Source of the DNA: Chamaea fasciata
Taxonomy: Eukaryota > Chordata > Aves > Passeriformes > Sylviidae
DNA length: 64,000 nt
Direction of reading: 5' to 3'
Assembly: GCA_029207755.1 (NCBI GenBank)
Contig: JARCOQ010000002.1
Span: 60,347,576 to 60,411,575 of the forward strand
Below, in pieces: positions 1-13,801 of this stretch (its first letter is position 1; each line of letters starts with the position of its first letter). Below the pieces are notes generated by a model that was not told the origin of the DNA, searched no databases, and saw only the letters and a list, made by a program, of their open reading frames with translations. A program made the translations under genes and the position numbers.

Positions 1-3000
1 AAAGAAGAAAAGCAAGAGGGTTAATTAATTTGTGTCATAGCCAGGTCACTGTTCTAATACTGATTTCAATCCCATGTAAGGCTACCTCTTACTTTACTGA
101 TGTGGTAATTGTTTCTGTTCATGCCACAGAGAGAACAATAATGCCCACCTAGAAATGTGAGCAGTCTAGAAGCAATGCTAACTACTTGCTGTCCACACAA
201 TTAAATAATTAAATGTAATTTCAGATACTCTAGTTTCCAGAATGGTTTGGTCAGAGGTAAGACAATATTAACTTCTCTGCAAAATCAAAAGAGAAGGAAA
301 TTTTCCCCTTTGGAGCAATAATAGACAAAGTTGCTTTAATTCTTTTTACACTTGCTGTACTTTTAAAAAAACCCCCATAAAACTAAAAAAATCCAAATCA
401 CTGTTCAGCTGACAGATATATTATATTTGCTCCAAAACTAATGGTGGCATTTCTTAATAAAAGCTGTCTTTTTAGACATCTTGCAAATAAGCAGCAAATT
501 AGACATGAATACTGGTTGGTCCTGAAGTAATTTTCAAGTGTTAACAGAAAAGCTGAAGTACGGTGAGTGCTAGAATTACACAGTAAAATACAGTAAGGAA
601 CATTTGTCTGTCTCAAGGTGTACATTTTATTTTCTGCTAGTGAGAGGGATGTAATGTTCTTGTCATTGCCATTGTGAAAGTTTTCGATGAGACAAGTAAC
701 AACAGCACACTATTCATTTTCATTGCTGTCTGTAAATATCTAGTATGATTGCTGGAAGTACAGTGATGCAGATTATAATAATTACTCAATTTGAGAAGCA
801 CCTTTCTCACCATGCTCTTCAGCACTAGTTATATAATGCAATAATTATGACTTTAATGTATCTTTGTGATAAGAGACAAGATGAAGTGTTTTGTGTGTGA
901 TGGAATACCTTCCACAATTACATTGCCTTCTATCTCAATCTAAGGTCTAGCTAAAAAAAAAAAAAAACCAAAAAACGAAATTTTTGAGCTGAATGCAATT
1001 GAGGTACTAAAATACCATTTTAAAGACAGAAAAAATGCCATATTAGTACTATTTGATAATTCATGGAATTATTTTAGAAAAACATTTTATATATATGCAG
1101 AGCTGTGAAGGGAAATATTTTCCTGCACAAAGACATGTCAGTGAATGAACCACCCCATGATCTTTCTGTGTTTTGTATTATCATCTTCTCTCAGAAGGAT
1201 AAGCTAAGTTATCAGTAATTTATTCACAGCAACAAATTATGGGCAGAATTAGGATTACAAATATTACAAATTTCTTCATCCTTTCTGAAAATCAGACTAT
1301 GATTTTTTTGTTCCATTCTTCAGAAACAGCAATCAGATTTCAAAATAAATTTATGTACATTTCATGCTAAGTGTATCATTCAATATCAAGTTTAATGTTT
1401 TTAAAATGATAAAAAATAACCTGAGGCATGCACTGTAAACCAGAAACAACATTTATTTCAGCAAGATTTGCTCATGAGCAAAGTATTGCTAGAACCTCTG
1501 ATTTCCCTGTGGATTTTATTTCACTCTGGTATTTGTGGTTTTGGGGTTTTTTTTTGGTTTGGTTTGGTTGTATTTGCATGTATGGAAAGCTAATAAGAAA
1601 TTTACTCATCTAATAGTAATAATAAGTCTCAGGAGATGGTGACAAATATCCACTAGGAAAATTTTAGTAATGAGATTTTTCTTCTCAGAAAACATCATTT
1701 CCCCAAACCAGGTCTTTTGCTGTGATGAACTGGTTTTAATAAAACACTCTAGGAAAGGTTTTGCAAATCTTGGATGGAATATCTGTTCAGGAAGAGACAA
1801 GTGATACCCCAGAATAATAAGTGACCAGGTAGTAAGGCTATTTAACTGAGATGTAGAAGACCTGGATTAAATTCCTTCCCTAAGGGATTTAATACTTTCA
1901 TACTTTGTCTGTCCTATCAATTCAGTTATTCAGAGGCCAGAGTCACAGTGCAATGTATCTTTACCACCCAGGAATTTTTCTAAAATTCAAAATGCTCTGG
2001 TGAATTGGAAACAGTATTTCCTACTCATCCCTCCCTGTGCAGAATGAAAGTAAGTTTTCTTAGAAGATTAAAAGTGACAGTAGACCATATTCTGATGGAT
2101 TTAATATGTATTTTAAAACACAGGGGAATTTTAAAATTAAATCTGATTATACGAAACTTCTTCCAAGGAACTGATCATGCAGTGTTTTTTTTTGTACAAA
2201 CCACATATTTGTGCCTTGGCCTTAAAAAAACAGGAGAAAGAAGAAATCTCATCTTATCTTGTTATGAGTAGTAGATAACTTTAGAATAAAACCTGTAGGT
2301 TCCTGAAATCCTGTGACTTGGGTGAGATATGTTGTTTTTATAACCTGAAGTATATTTAATCAAAATAAATTTGTTTTGGTTGCAGGTAGCAGCACTACAC
2401 TCCATCAATGTAATGAGGTCACGGTTGAACTTAATTAATTTTACATGGATATACTGTTTCCTTTGAAACTTCTGGTTCTACTAGTGAGTAAAAATAGCAT
2501 TGATGGATGATAGGTGCAAACTTTCCAAACGGGCTAAGCAATAAAGTTCAGTTGTAAATTGATCCTTTAGGGACCAATTTAATTTTTAATTCTCAGACAA
2601 ATAGCAAGATTTACTAAAAACCCCACCCAAAATAAAAACAATCACCTCAAATAATAACCCCAGGATAAAACTTTTAAAGATGAATAATTTTCCTGAATTT
2701 CTGAAGTTTTAATCCACTGACTAGAAAGTTTCATTCCCTCTGTCTGAGATTAGTGTATTGGAAATGGAAGGCTTTGGGGTATCCTAGTTCAGTATGTCAG
2801 TTCAATACAGATTTCATTGAAGTCAGTAGGTATTTCATTGTTAAAGGGTATGTCCTTTGTTTGGGCTTCTTTGTTATTGCAGCTGCAAAACATTCAACAA
2901 GAAAAAATAAGAAAAAAAAATGTTCTGAACAGAAAAAAACAAACAGATTTGGGAATAGGACTCAGACTCTCTAATTATAGAGATATCAGTCTGGGTTAGT

Positions 3001-3670
3001 TGCTGAGTTCCCTCTAAAGCAAATAGAAACACCCAGACAATTTGAATGAGTGATTTGACTGACCTATGCTTGGTATCTCCTCCATCAGATGAACTGCAAC
3101 CCCTGTGTGCCTAATCCTCTTAATTTTAACTATACTGGAATCTAGACTGCTGTAGATGTTGCCATGGTGAAAAAAATTTAGGAACCCTCCAATCAGAAGA
3201 GAGCTATCTGGTTGCATTTAGAGATGGTCATTTAACAGCAATGTTTTAACTTGCCAATTTGGATTTAGAGGTGTAAATCTCTAAATCTAGTTAGCACCAT
3301 GTCCTTCAGCTGGATGAAGCTCCTGTTAGAATTTTGCCTAACTGAGAGGTTTTGAGTAGATGATTTAGAACTTGAGTATGGCTAGACAGGAATGGATTTT
3401 TCTATCACACCTAGTCCTGTCTAACTTTTAGATTCATTCACTTCTAATTAGTCTTAAATAGCAGTTAGAGTAAGTGGACTGGATGTAAAACATCTGACTG
3501 TTAATGGCTTACAGAAGAAAAGTACTGTTAAGGGCAAGATTCAAAACTTAATTTCCTCCAAAGCTTTTATATTTCCTCTTCATTGTAATGCCTTATCTTG
3601 CACCTTCATTTTTCTCCATTGGATACCTGCCTCTGCTGATTCAGTAATTGGAGAATGTCATTATCCCATG
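1..3670. other. Intergenic, nothing recognised
   Basis: AT-rich DNA with short A/T runs (for example a poly-A at about 953-967). The open frames here are all under 90 codons, none resembles a protein I know, and I saw no splice-supported exon. Confidence 0.6.
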
Positions 3671-3896
3671 CCAGAGGGTTTGGAACTAGGTGATTTTTAA
3701 ATCCCTTCCAGTCCAGGCCACTCATCTGGAGGGTTGTTGAACATTGGAACAGGCTAAATCTGTCTGAGTTTAAGGAGTGTTGGGAAATGATCTCAGGCAC
3801 ATGATGTGGTTCTTGGAGTATCCTGTGTAGCACTAGGAGCTGGACTTGATTATCCCAATGGGTTCCTTCCAACCCAGCATATTCTATGGTTCTATT
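3671..3896 (+). mobile_element. CR1 LINE fragment, 3' end
   Basis: From about 3735 the text follows the CR1 3' end: an acattGGAACAGGCT block, then GGACTTGAT, CCTTCCAACCCAGC and the tail ATTCTATGGTTCTATT at 3880-3895. A second CR1-like stretch (ggaactaggtgattt, cccttccag) at 3671-3710 looks like the end of another copy lacking its tail, so this may be two stacked fragments. Confidence 0.8.
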
Positions 3897-4861
3897 ATTG
3901 TATTAAAAATACATTGAGATCGTTACTCTCAAATTGATTGATTGATAAAGTTCATTACCAAACTAAAAAAATTACAAAGAGAATGTGATTTTCAAAGCAT
4001 TTTTGCACTCTTTTCAAGATTGAAAATGGGCATACTTGGTAAAAATTTCCCTTTTTTTTTCTTTTTTTTAATCATTAATTGATAACTTTTAACATATATA
4101 AAATAGTTAATATATAACTACTTTATGCTTTAGCAACTAAGAGTTATGCTGAAAATATTGACTTTAATTACAATTATGAGGTGAAATACAGTGGTTCATT
4201 AAGCAAAACGGTCCATTTTAATCAACTGAGAGAATGAATGAAAACATTGTCATATAACTTGGATGATGTGCACAGCTTGTAGATGATGACAGTGATGTCA
4301 TAGGCAGAGCCTAAAGGACATCAGGTTTATGAGCTATAAATACAAGAAAGGAAAAAGGTTCCTCTCAAGAAGAAACTTCATTGTTTTTTCTTTCTCACAT
4401 GAGTAATGGAAAAATCTATTAGTACCTGTAATTACTGGCTTTGATAAACCAGAGTGCCATACTACTTTGATTCAAGTTCCCTGCAGGAAAGGAAGGAAGA
4501 ACTCATAAAAAGAGATTACCTCTGACTTTATTACTAGATAATTACAGAAGAACAGGAAAACATCTGTTTCTCTTGTATGCTTCACCTGTCCTCTAGTCAA
4601 CAGATTAATTTGGGAGGAAATATGAACTAAATCCACAGAAGGACATTTAAATTCATTGTTTTCACATGGGGCAATCCATTCCCTAGCAGCTCTGCTCAAT
4701 TCCTTGAAACTAGAGCATTGCTCTAGGTTTCTAGAATGTGCTGTAAAACCAGGATTTCAGTAGTAGAACACACTGAAATCTAAAGAAAGCATACCATTGT
4801 TTGCACCATCTGATCAGAATGATGGGTTTAAACAAAAAATCCTCCCCGTTTTCTTCACTCA
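3897..4861. other. Intergenic, nothing recognised
   Basis: AT-rich spacer between two same-strand CR1 copies; a T-rich tract lies near 4050. No gene or RNA signal seen. Confidence 0.6.
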
Positions 4862-5308
4862 TCCCTGGGAGAAGGCCATTAGAATGGTGAAGGGCTATGA
4901 GGGGAAGCCTTGTGAGGAGCAGCTGAGGTCACTTGGCCAGTTCAGACTGGAGAAGAGGAGACTGAAGGATGGTGATGTTCAGCATCTTCATGAGAGGAAG
5001 TGGAGGGGCAGGCACCAATATCTTCACTCTCATGACCAGTGACAGGACTCAAGAAAATGGCATGAAGCTGAGTCAGGGGAGGTTTAGGTTGGATATCGGG
5101 AAAATGTTTTTCACCCAGAGGGTGTTTGCGCACTGGCATGGGCTCCCCAGGGAAGCGGTAACAGCACCAAGCTTGATAGAGTTCGAGAAACATTTGGATA
5201 ATGCTCTGCAACACATAGCGTGATTCTTGCAATGTCCTGCACATGGCCAGAACTTGGACTCAATGATTTTTGTGGGTCCGTCTCAAATCAGCATATTCTA
5301 TGATTCTA
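4862..5308 (+). mobile_element. CR1 LINE fragment, 3' end
   Basis: A 5'-truncated CR1 copy in sense. Diagnostic blocks are an AGACTGGAGAAGAGGAGACT-like stretch near 4945, ggtttaggttggatatcggg near 5080, caccCAGAGGGTG near 5113, and the terminal CAGCATATTCTATGATTCTA ending at about 5308. Short open frames across it are not genes. Confidence 0.92.
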
Positions 5309-5661
5309 AGAAAGAAAGAAAACGTGAGAGAAGTTTCTTGGAGTCTATTGGCCAGGTCACTCACTTAAAGATCATTAAAGATCTACATTCTAAACCAATT
5401 TCTTTTCAAATCTGATGGAGGGATATGAGGCGTCACAAAGTTTTGGGCAGCACATTTGAGGCACACATTTTAGATTTTGGTAGCTAAACAGAGACTAAGG
5501 GAGTATAAACTTTTGATGAATCTATCTATCAGCTGAAGTACAAGTACACTTATTGTCAACTACTTAAAGGAAAAAAAATGCAGAACCAAACTACAGCACA
5601 TGCAACACTGTAGAGGGTGATGGGGCTCAGAAACTATGGCAGACCCTCAGCAGTTCTCCAC
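5309..5661. other. Intergenic, nothing recognised
   Basis: Short unique spacer between the CR1 tail and the 72-bp duplication; an AAAGAAAGAAA run directly after the CR1 tail. Confidence 0.6.
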
Positions 5662-5805
5662 TTATTTTTCTCTACACACATATGATTATACAGAGTCTTA
5701 CAAAGAGATCTTCCATGCAGAACAATAGATGAATTATTTTTCTCTGCACACATATGATTATACAGAGTCTTACAAAGAGATCTTCCATGCAGAACAATAG
5801 ATGAA
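5662..5805. repeat. Two-copy 72-bp tandem duplication
   Basis: Bases 5662-5733 are repeated directly at 5734-5805. Each copy starts TTATTTTTCTCT and ends CAATAGATGAA. I see one difference (A versus G, twelve to thirteen bases in), so the duplication is recent or sequence-constrained. Confidence 0.92.
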
Positions 5806-7204
5806 GCACTCCACAGTATCTGCAGACAGACATGTGAGATTGTGGGATTGCTTCCTCCTGACTTTTCACCATGTAAGACCGTGTGTGGGGTTTACTGATT
5901 ACACAAGATATTTTTATTTGATGCAAAAGCTAGTTATTACGGTTTAGGCCTTAATTACTCATTTCCTTTTATCCTCCTCTCTTTGTGTTAATCTTTTCAA
6001 TAATGTTTTCATTACTCCTTAATTTAGAAAAATCACTTAATATTCCAGTCTGTAATGTAACAACTATAAATATATTCCTTTATTTATCCAACCACAAAGG
6101 AATAACCTAATTTGATACAAAAATCAGCAGCAAATTAGGAGCTTTCACTGTCATCAAAGGAACAGGAATGGACAGGCAAAAGAAGTGCCTCATTGTTACT
6201 ATTCTTTCCCAGCACATAAGACACCTGAACTCTATTTAATATTTAATAGCTTATTCAAAGTAGAAGAGATTAGGAACAGCCAGCTAAACTAAATCAAGTG
6301 GGAATTAGGGTATTTCCTTTAGATATGGATTTAAATGTCTGCATGTAAAGAAAGAATGTGAATACAGAGAGGCTTCTTCCACAGAGAGGCAGAAAAATAA
6401 AAAAAATAGCATAAATAATAAAAAAGAATGTTGTAACATCTTCTCTTCCATTAGTATTCCCTTGCTTCTTAACTTTTTTTGAAAGAAACCAAAACTTCAA
6501 TCTTTCATGAACTCTGAAATTATTGTTATTGTATTAGTATATGTTTGTGTGGAAAAATGCCTTTTAATTCTAGGTCAATGCAAAACAAACTTTATATTTT
6601 TTAATATTTTTCTCATTTTGCCTTTTAAGACTTCAAGTTAGGCAGATACACAAGCTGTTACCACCACAGACATGGAACTGACTGTCCCTTATGTTCTTTC
6701 TCTAAATGCATCCTTTCTGATTTCTAGCATTTTTCCCCAGCTAATGCAGTTTTTGAGCACATAATTTTTTCCTCTGGAAGACCAAGTCTTTGCCTCTGAT
6801 ATATTGTGGATATGTGCACTAACTTTAACAGTATGACTGCTTTCAGCAATGTAAAGTCTTGTCTTAGTAAGCATGTGATTACTGATAACTAAAGTGATAC
6901 CCTCAAACAAATTTATATTGCTTAATTTTCAGAGAAAGACAGCTTCAACTAAGACAAAAAAGATTATTAAAATATATTGAAATTCTATATTTAGAGGCTT
7001 TATTATAGGAACTGGGAAATTCTTGGCATTTACAATATACCTTTCAATGGGGATATTCCTTTCAATGTGCTTCTGACAACTATTTTCAGGCATTCTTAAT
7101 GGACATACACAGTTATTCCAGACGGGGCGTGTGGGAAGGAACTTTCTGGCTTGTTGGTTTGCTGATTTATATTTGTTTCTTTGTTGGGTTGTTTTGTTTT
7201 GTAG

Positions 7205-7261
<57 letters not shown>

Positions 7262-10069
7262 TGCAACATCCTATTTTTATTAAACCAAAGTAGTAATACA
7301 GAGAGTAAGCCCTACCATAATATAAACAATTTCTAGAATGCACAGGAATTATTGTAAATCACAGAACTGCCTGATGGCCTTCACCGACCCAAGATAAACC
7401 AAGATACACACTTCCGTTTGAAAGTGCTTATCACCTTACTTCCTCAGGTTCTCACCATGTCTGCAAGGAAAATTGAAGCCCCACTGCTCACCTACAACAC
7501 AAAGGGAAGGAAATTGCCTGTTACAGAGATCAGCCATGCGGTGGCACAGACTGAAATGAAAATAATTAAAAGCCAGTCTTCTACAATGAGTTTATTAAAT
7601 TTTAAATGATTGTTATATAATAGCTCAATGAAAAGAAGACATGGCTATGTTTGATGTCAATTTAAAACCATGATTTATCTGCAGTGGATAATAGGTGAGT
7701 AGGAGTAAGATTTTATTGTATAACTGTAGTCATTTATTTCATTTGAAACTCTTGAGGATTGCCAAAGTATTTCAGAACAGCTAAAGGGACAATGATAAGG
7801 CCAGTATATAACCAGTGACAGTACTGCTTGTGGGAGAAATGACAGTCCCACAAGAGAAATAGTTGGATATTGAACCTAGCACTTCTGAGTTAGTCCGAGC
7901 CAATCAGGTCAGCTAAAGAGCACTGCTTAAGTTCCTCTGCCTAATATACACATTCATTTTGGTCATCTGCCCAATAGTTACTGAATATTAAGATTCCACT
8001 GAACTTTTCAGTGCTATCAACTGTTCAGTTAGATGCAGCTGAGTAGAAATTTATTTCCAATCCAACCTGCCATGTTTTCCCATGTAATACACCAGTTTAC
8101 CTCATCTACAGAGTTGAGAAAGAAAAGCCCTGTATGAGGTGCTTCCACATGAGTGATGGGCAAGAATCCTTACTGTGATCCTCCCTCCTCTGTATGGGGT
8201 CCTCAATGGCCTCTGTTTTGAATTTCAAAGACTGGTTCCCCTGTGCTTAACCAAGACAGATGAAACTACCAGATGACCAGGCTGTTCAGAAAAAGTGATT
8301 AAACTATGGGTTAGCAGAATGAGGGTCATTTGTGCAAGAGACAAGGCTTTCATACAGACTAGAATAAAGCTGTACAACTTGGATGCAGAGCTGAAATGTA
8401 TGTCTACAACTGAGCTTCATGCCATATAGTTTTCATGTATGTCACACATATGTATGAATGTATATCTGCACAACTAATCATACATGAACATTAATGCTCA
8501 CTAGACACCTGTGCTTGTACTTTCCATTGGCTAATTTCTGCAGGGTGAGAATGGACAGAGAGAGATTACTTGGCTTAAAAAATAAATAAATTGAAATGTG
8601 CAAAATTATATTGACACATTTGTATTCAGTCTACTTCTCTAGAAGTAGTTCTACATAAGGAAACTGATTATGGGGAAGGGTGATTTTACACATGTATGAC
8701 AAACCATGTCCTTCATTTTTCTCTATCTCATCTCAAGGAGTATTCTCAGAAATTGGTCTCTTTTTTTCCACACTGTATACTTTTTTATCCTAAGTATTCA
8801 ATAATTACAGTGATAGAGGATTGTTTAGCTGGTAGTCATATCAATGAGTGAATATATAAAGAAAGGGTATTCACTTTTTAAAATCTGTCCCTATAGTCTT
8901 GACAACTATAGACTTTATTGTGATTGCTACAGCTCAAAGTTCATATCAGACACTTTGTAATAAAGTGATTTTCTTTGAAATTCTTTAAACATATCACTTG
9001 TATTTATTTTCAGATACATTACAGATAACTTTAGTTTGTTCGTCTAACCATTCCAGTAACATGGGGAGGGGAAGAGAGGAAAAGAGGTGAATCAAGGTAA
9101 TATAAAATCAATCTATGTCATAGTTCCAAAAGGTCTAGCCCCACATCACTACATCTTGTCTGCCCCTTGTTCATCAGAAGTTACAAACACACAATATTTA
9201 ATGGACTAGGTATTTCTTTTGATCTCAATTAATTGTGCCTCACTGTTTCAGGTTACATTTCAGAATGTCATTCAGCTTTGATCTAGAGATAGCAAATGCC
9301 TACTTTTACTCCTTTACTTTATTGGCAATAGAAAGTGTGTTGTGTTTAGAACTTCTTTTAAATGCAATCAGTACATTATTTTGTTTAAGAAAAATAAAAT
9401 AGACTAGCTCTCTAGTCTCTCAAATTAATTAATTTTATCTCAATTTCAAAATAAATTTGTGACTTATCTACTTATCCCATTTTAAAATGACCATTTAAAA
9501 TATAACAAAAAAAATTGATGCAGCGTTTCAGCACTGTTCTGACTAATGTCTTGTACAGAATAATACTATTTCTTTATTTCTATTTATACTTTTCTGTTTA
9601 TAGAACAACAACAGAAAAAAGCAACCCAAAGCCTAGAGTTTTTGTTTTGCTTTTTCTTTTTCTATTTCATATCTTTATGGCATTACATTGGTGTACAAGT
9701 AGACTTGTTTATTCATTCAGTTTTTATTAAGGGATACAAAATTAAAACATAAATCCACAGAATCTGTCCATAAAACCCATAATTAAAGGACATTTTCCCA
9801 CTGAAGACTTTTTTTCTGGACATGTCATTAAGGGGTAGTAACTGCATTAACTTTAGAAATTGTTAAACTCGTTTTATTGAAATCACATGATTCTAACTTT
9901 TGAAGTATGTAATTAATTTAAAAGTCAAATACTTTTTTGACGGTTACACCTTGACTTCACAAAATTTATAATTTAATCAGAGTAAATTCAGGTGTACTAT
10001 GTTGAAAAGATGAGCTTTGCACAGGATAATTTCTACTTTGACTAATTGCTATGTATTCTTATCTTTAAT
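5806..10069. other. Intergenic, mostly unique AT-rich DNA
   Basis: Apart from the poly-T tract at 7207-7259 I see no element or coding region. Frames up to 71 codons near 9515 are hydrophobic, AT-driven and not recognisable. Confidence 0.6.
7207..7259. repeat. Poly-T followed by (TTTTG)n
   Basis: Thirty Ts, then four GTTTT-type units and a short T run. A G/T-rich stretch precedes it. Possibly the remnant poly(A) of a minus-strand insertion, but no element body is recognisable beside it. Confidence 0.85.
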
Positions 10070-10570
10070 TCATAAAATCCTAGAAAGGTTTTGGTTGGAA
10101 AGGACCCTAAAGATCATCTAGCCCCAACCCCCTCTGGTACAGGCAGGGACACCTGTCACTAGATCACGCTGCTGAAAGTCCCATCCAACCTGGCCTTGAA
10201 TACTTCTGGGCATGGAGAATCCAAAACTTCGTTGGGCTCCAGTGCCTCGCCAGCCTCACAGTAAAGAATTTCTTCCTAATTTCAAATCTAACCCTACCCT
10301 ATTTTGGGTTAAAGCCATTTCTTCTTGTCCTATCACTTAATTTTATCATAAAATATCCCTCTCCAATGCTCTTGTAGGCCCCATTAAGGTACTGGAAGGT
10401 TGTCTTAGGTCTCTCCAAAGCCTCCTCTGTTCCACGCTGAACAAACACAGCTCTCTCAACCTGCCTTCATAGGAGTGGTGCTCCAGCCCTGGGATCAATT
10501 TAGTGGCTCTCCTCTGGACTCACTCTAACAGGTCCATGTCCTTATAACAGAAGCCCCAGTTTGCTACCAT
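10070..10570 (-). mobile_element. CR1 LINE fragment, antisense
   Basis: Reverse-complement CR1. It opens with the inverted tail (ATAAAATCCTAGAAAGG), then ttggttggaaaggacc, aaCCCCCTCTGGTACAGGCA, cagGGACACC, cctggccttgaatac and TTTCTTCCTAAT, and continues through the block around caggtccatgtcc at 10530. About 500 bp are preserved. Confidence 0.93.
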
Positions 10571-11915
10571 GTTAATTGCAAAACATCTTTTTCTTTATTT
10601 TATCTAAGCTTTATATATTATTTTACTTTTAAATATTTGGATCATCATATCTAACCTTTCTAAATATTGGTATAACATCTGTATTCCTCCAGGTACTCCG
10701 TGATTTAAACAAATTAACCACCAATGAATCTACAAAAAAAGGTTCAACTCTGGTTTCTGATGTTTAGTATTCTGATTGACATGGGAAATAAAGTCTAATC
10801 CTTATGAAATAAAGAATATAATTTCTTTCCCACTCATTCATTACCAAATGAATGAGGATTTCTCTCTCCACTTCAATACACTTCAATAGATACAAGTATT
10901 CTTTTATGGAAAAGCAGTGGTTCAAATGCCTGATATAGAGACTACGTTCAAAGACTGCAAATGAAATTGAGACATGTTATTAAAAGACTACAAGAGTACC
11001 CTGGAGTATCTCTGTGCTCTTAGGTGGAAAGGAGAACCACTTTGTCCTCCAGAAGTTTTTTTGCATCTGTGCCTTAAAAATATTTTTCAGACTAATTTGT
11101 TTTACAAATTTGAGATAAATTGAATTTACCAAGTTTGAACAAATAGTTGGGCATCCAAACTCATAATTTAGTAGTTGTATTCTTAAAGGAAAATGCATCT
11201 TGCTGGACCAAGCAATTTTCTACCACCATTTTGGTGCTTTAATTTCATGGTCTACTGCAATTTTTTAAATTGTCCAACATTAAAAATAATAAATTGAATT
11301 CTTACTGCAGAATCTTTATTCTATTCTAGTTACATGTCTCACCTCTACCTGTGTTCACTCTCCCATGTGTCACCTTCCCTTCTTCAGTTCTTAAGCGTAA
11401 GCCAGAAGTTTCACTGTAACACATATTTATCTTTCCATCTTCCCCTATGTTTGTTGTGGGCAAAAGCTCACAATCATCTAGTTACGAAATGATGAGCGAT
11501 CACACCTCTACATATCAAAGAAAAAAACCTTTCTTTGAAATCAAAGGAGGCTGAACATATTAATAACTAATATGTAGAACACTAGGAACTGAGGTGATAT
11601 TCACTCAGAGTCATAGGCAGCAGATCTATCAACTAAAGAAAAAGGAACAAATCCACATTCATCTGGTTGTATATTTTTGGACTTTTTTCTCTTTTATTTA
11701 CATGGGAATTCTTAAAAACTCAAGGTTTTTTCCTTTGGTGCTTCATTTCACCCACAATTTTTCATCTGAGAGGTTTTGGTACCTTCTCTACATTAATTCC
11801 TGCCGATAATTTTTCCTCTATTTTTTATGGCCACTACAGCAATTTGTTTAATTGCTCCCAGGTACACCTAATTTCTAGGTATTCTTTTAAATATTTTCCT
11901 CATTTTCCCTTTTCT

Positions 11916-11953
11916 GGGGGGGGAGGGGGTAGGGGGAGGAGGGGAGGATGGGG
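11916..11953 (+). repeat. G-run tract, potential G-quadruplex
   Basis: Runs of 8, 5, 5, 4 and 4 Gs separated by 1-4 bases in AT-rich DNA. It meets the usual sequence rule for an intramolecular G-quadruplex on the plus strand. Confidence 0.8.
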
Positions 11954-13775
11954 AAGTGTATCTGGCTCAAAAAAAAAATATTAACAGCTCCTTTAAAACA
12001 TCCCTAAAGTACTCATGCACCCAAATTTTAATTAAGTATGGCCTAATGCATATTACTGTTTCTAATAAATAATTTCAATTTGAGTGGGACTTCTTGAAGG
12101 GGCCCTTCTTGTTATTGTCTTTAATAAATTTCAGAGTGTTTGAACTGTTTACTATTTTTTTTTTTTTAGTTCATGAAAGTTGATGGAAAGCGATGAAACC
12201 CCCAAAACACTGTGAAAAAGTTTTCAATTTTATAGTACCTTATTGTTAATCTTTATCTGAAAAGAATCTGTAAAAATTGCATGGCTTTTGAAGACCGGTT
12301 TCACGTATCGAACTGGGTTTTTTCACCCAGGTCACCGTGTAGAACACTCAATTCAAAAGTAGCCCGAACTCAGGTAAATTATTTCTGAACACTCTTTTGG
12401 TATAAAAGTAAAATGGCTCATGTAGTTCTGTCTGTTGCTTTTGGATACACAAGAGGCAACAATGTATAAACCGTTGTGCTCTATTTGACTCATGCAACAT
12501 GTCAAAATCTTACCAGCAATCTGTGCATCTTTATTAGGCTAGGATTTTTTTCACTCCCCTTGAGCAGATTTACACATATTGGTTTTGTAATTCTCACAAC
12601 TTCAATGTACAACTTCCATTGAAGAACTGCATATTCAGCACACTGCCATCTATCACCTTCAGACTTGAGAAAATAGAGTAGGAAAGAGACACTTTTCCTC
12701 TTTGCCTCTATGCCTGCTATATTTCATTCTTTTTATGATTTGTGGGTTTTCATTTTTTCAAACAGCAAGTAACAGGGCAAAAAGCTGCCAGTTGCATCAA
12801 ATTCAGCTGTCCCTATCACTCCAAATAAATTTACTTCCACACTTAAAAGACTAAATAAAAATGCAAGCAAATGCTAACACAAAAACTTCCATACTTAGAA
12901 AAGGAAGTTGCCTAAGCATGTATAGAGATTTTATATGTGGCACCACCTTAGGACTATTTCCCATCCCCTGTAACTGGGAAGGGGAAATATGATACTTGGT
13001 TCTCTCTTGTTCTAGAACATAATCTAGATTCATTCTGTTTAATTTCAGATATTTAACCAAGGTGACTTTGTGAGGGCTCTGCTGTAATGCCTTTCTACAG
13101 CGAATTAAGAGCAGGGATATGTCATAAGCCACTCACATTGCAATAAAAGACTTGTAGAGTCACCTCAATCAGAGAAGCAATATGAGATGTGTGTACTCCA
13201 AAATTGCCTATACAGATCTGTGAAGTTTGGATTATATGTATCTGTGTTGGGAATCACTCATGACTTGGCATTTCCGGATGTTGTTATACTGTAATACTGA
13301 AATCCCAGCCTTCAGCAGTTTCTAATTTCATTACATTACAAGCCAAAGTCTAAAAGCTTTTTTGGAAAATGATGAAATACTACGAGGCTCTAAAAAAAAA
13401 AAAAAAGAGAGAAAAATCTTTGAATGCTCTGTAATTGTCTTACAATTCTGTGTCATAGCTGATAATAACAGAAAAAAAAAGGTATTGCTTTTTAATAATG
13501 TAAATTTTTATTCCAGAAGATAAAATAGGGGAGAAAATACTGTGGATTTTGTTGCAATATTTCATAAGTGATAAAAATATTGTTGATTTAGTTATTTGTT
13601 GAATACATTCAGTCAAAGAAAATTACTAGTGGATATATGTTGATAGTCAATATAAAAAATAATAGTAAATGGAATTTACAACCACTACAAATATTCTGAC
13701 CCTGTAGTATTTAATTTTTGATGCCTTCAAAGTAGTTGTAATGAGAATGAACAATATCAGTTCATTTGATTTTTG

Positions 13776-13801
13776 TCATATTAAACTATAGTTTAATATG
13801 A
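13776..13801. repeat. 26-bp perfect palindrome
   Basis: The left arm TCATATTAAACTA is followed with no spacer by its exact reverse complement TAGTTTAATATGA. Function unknown. Confidence 0.9.

Noticed and set aside
4797..5244. Overlapping small frames of 80-100 codons
   Set aside because: They fall on the CR1 3' end at 4862-5308, which is non-coding or eroded.
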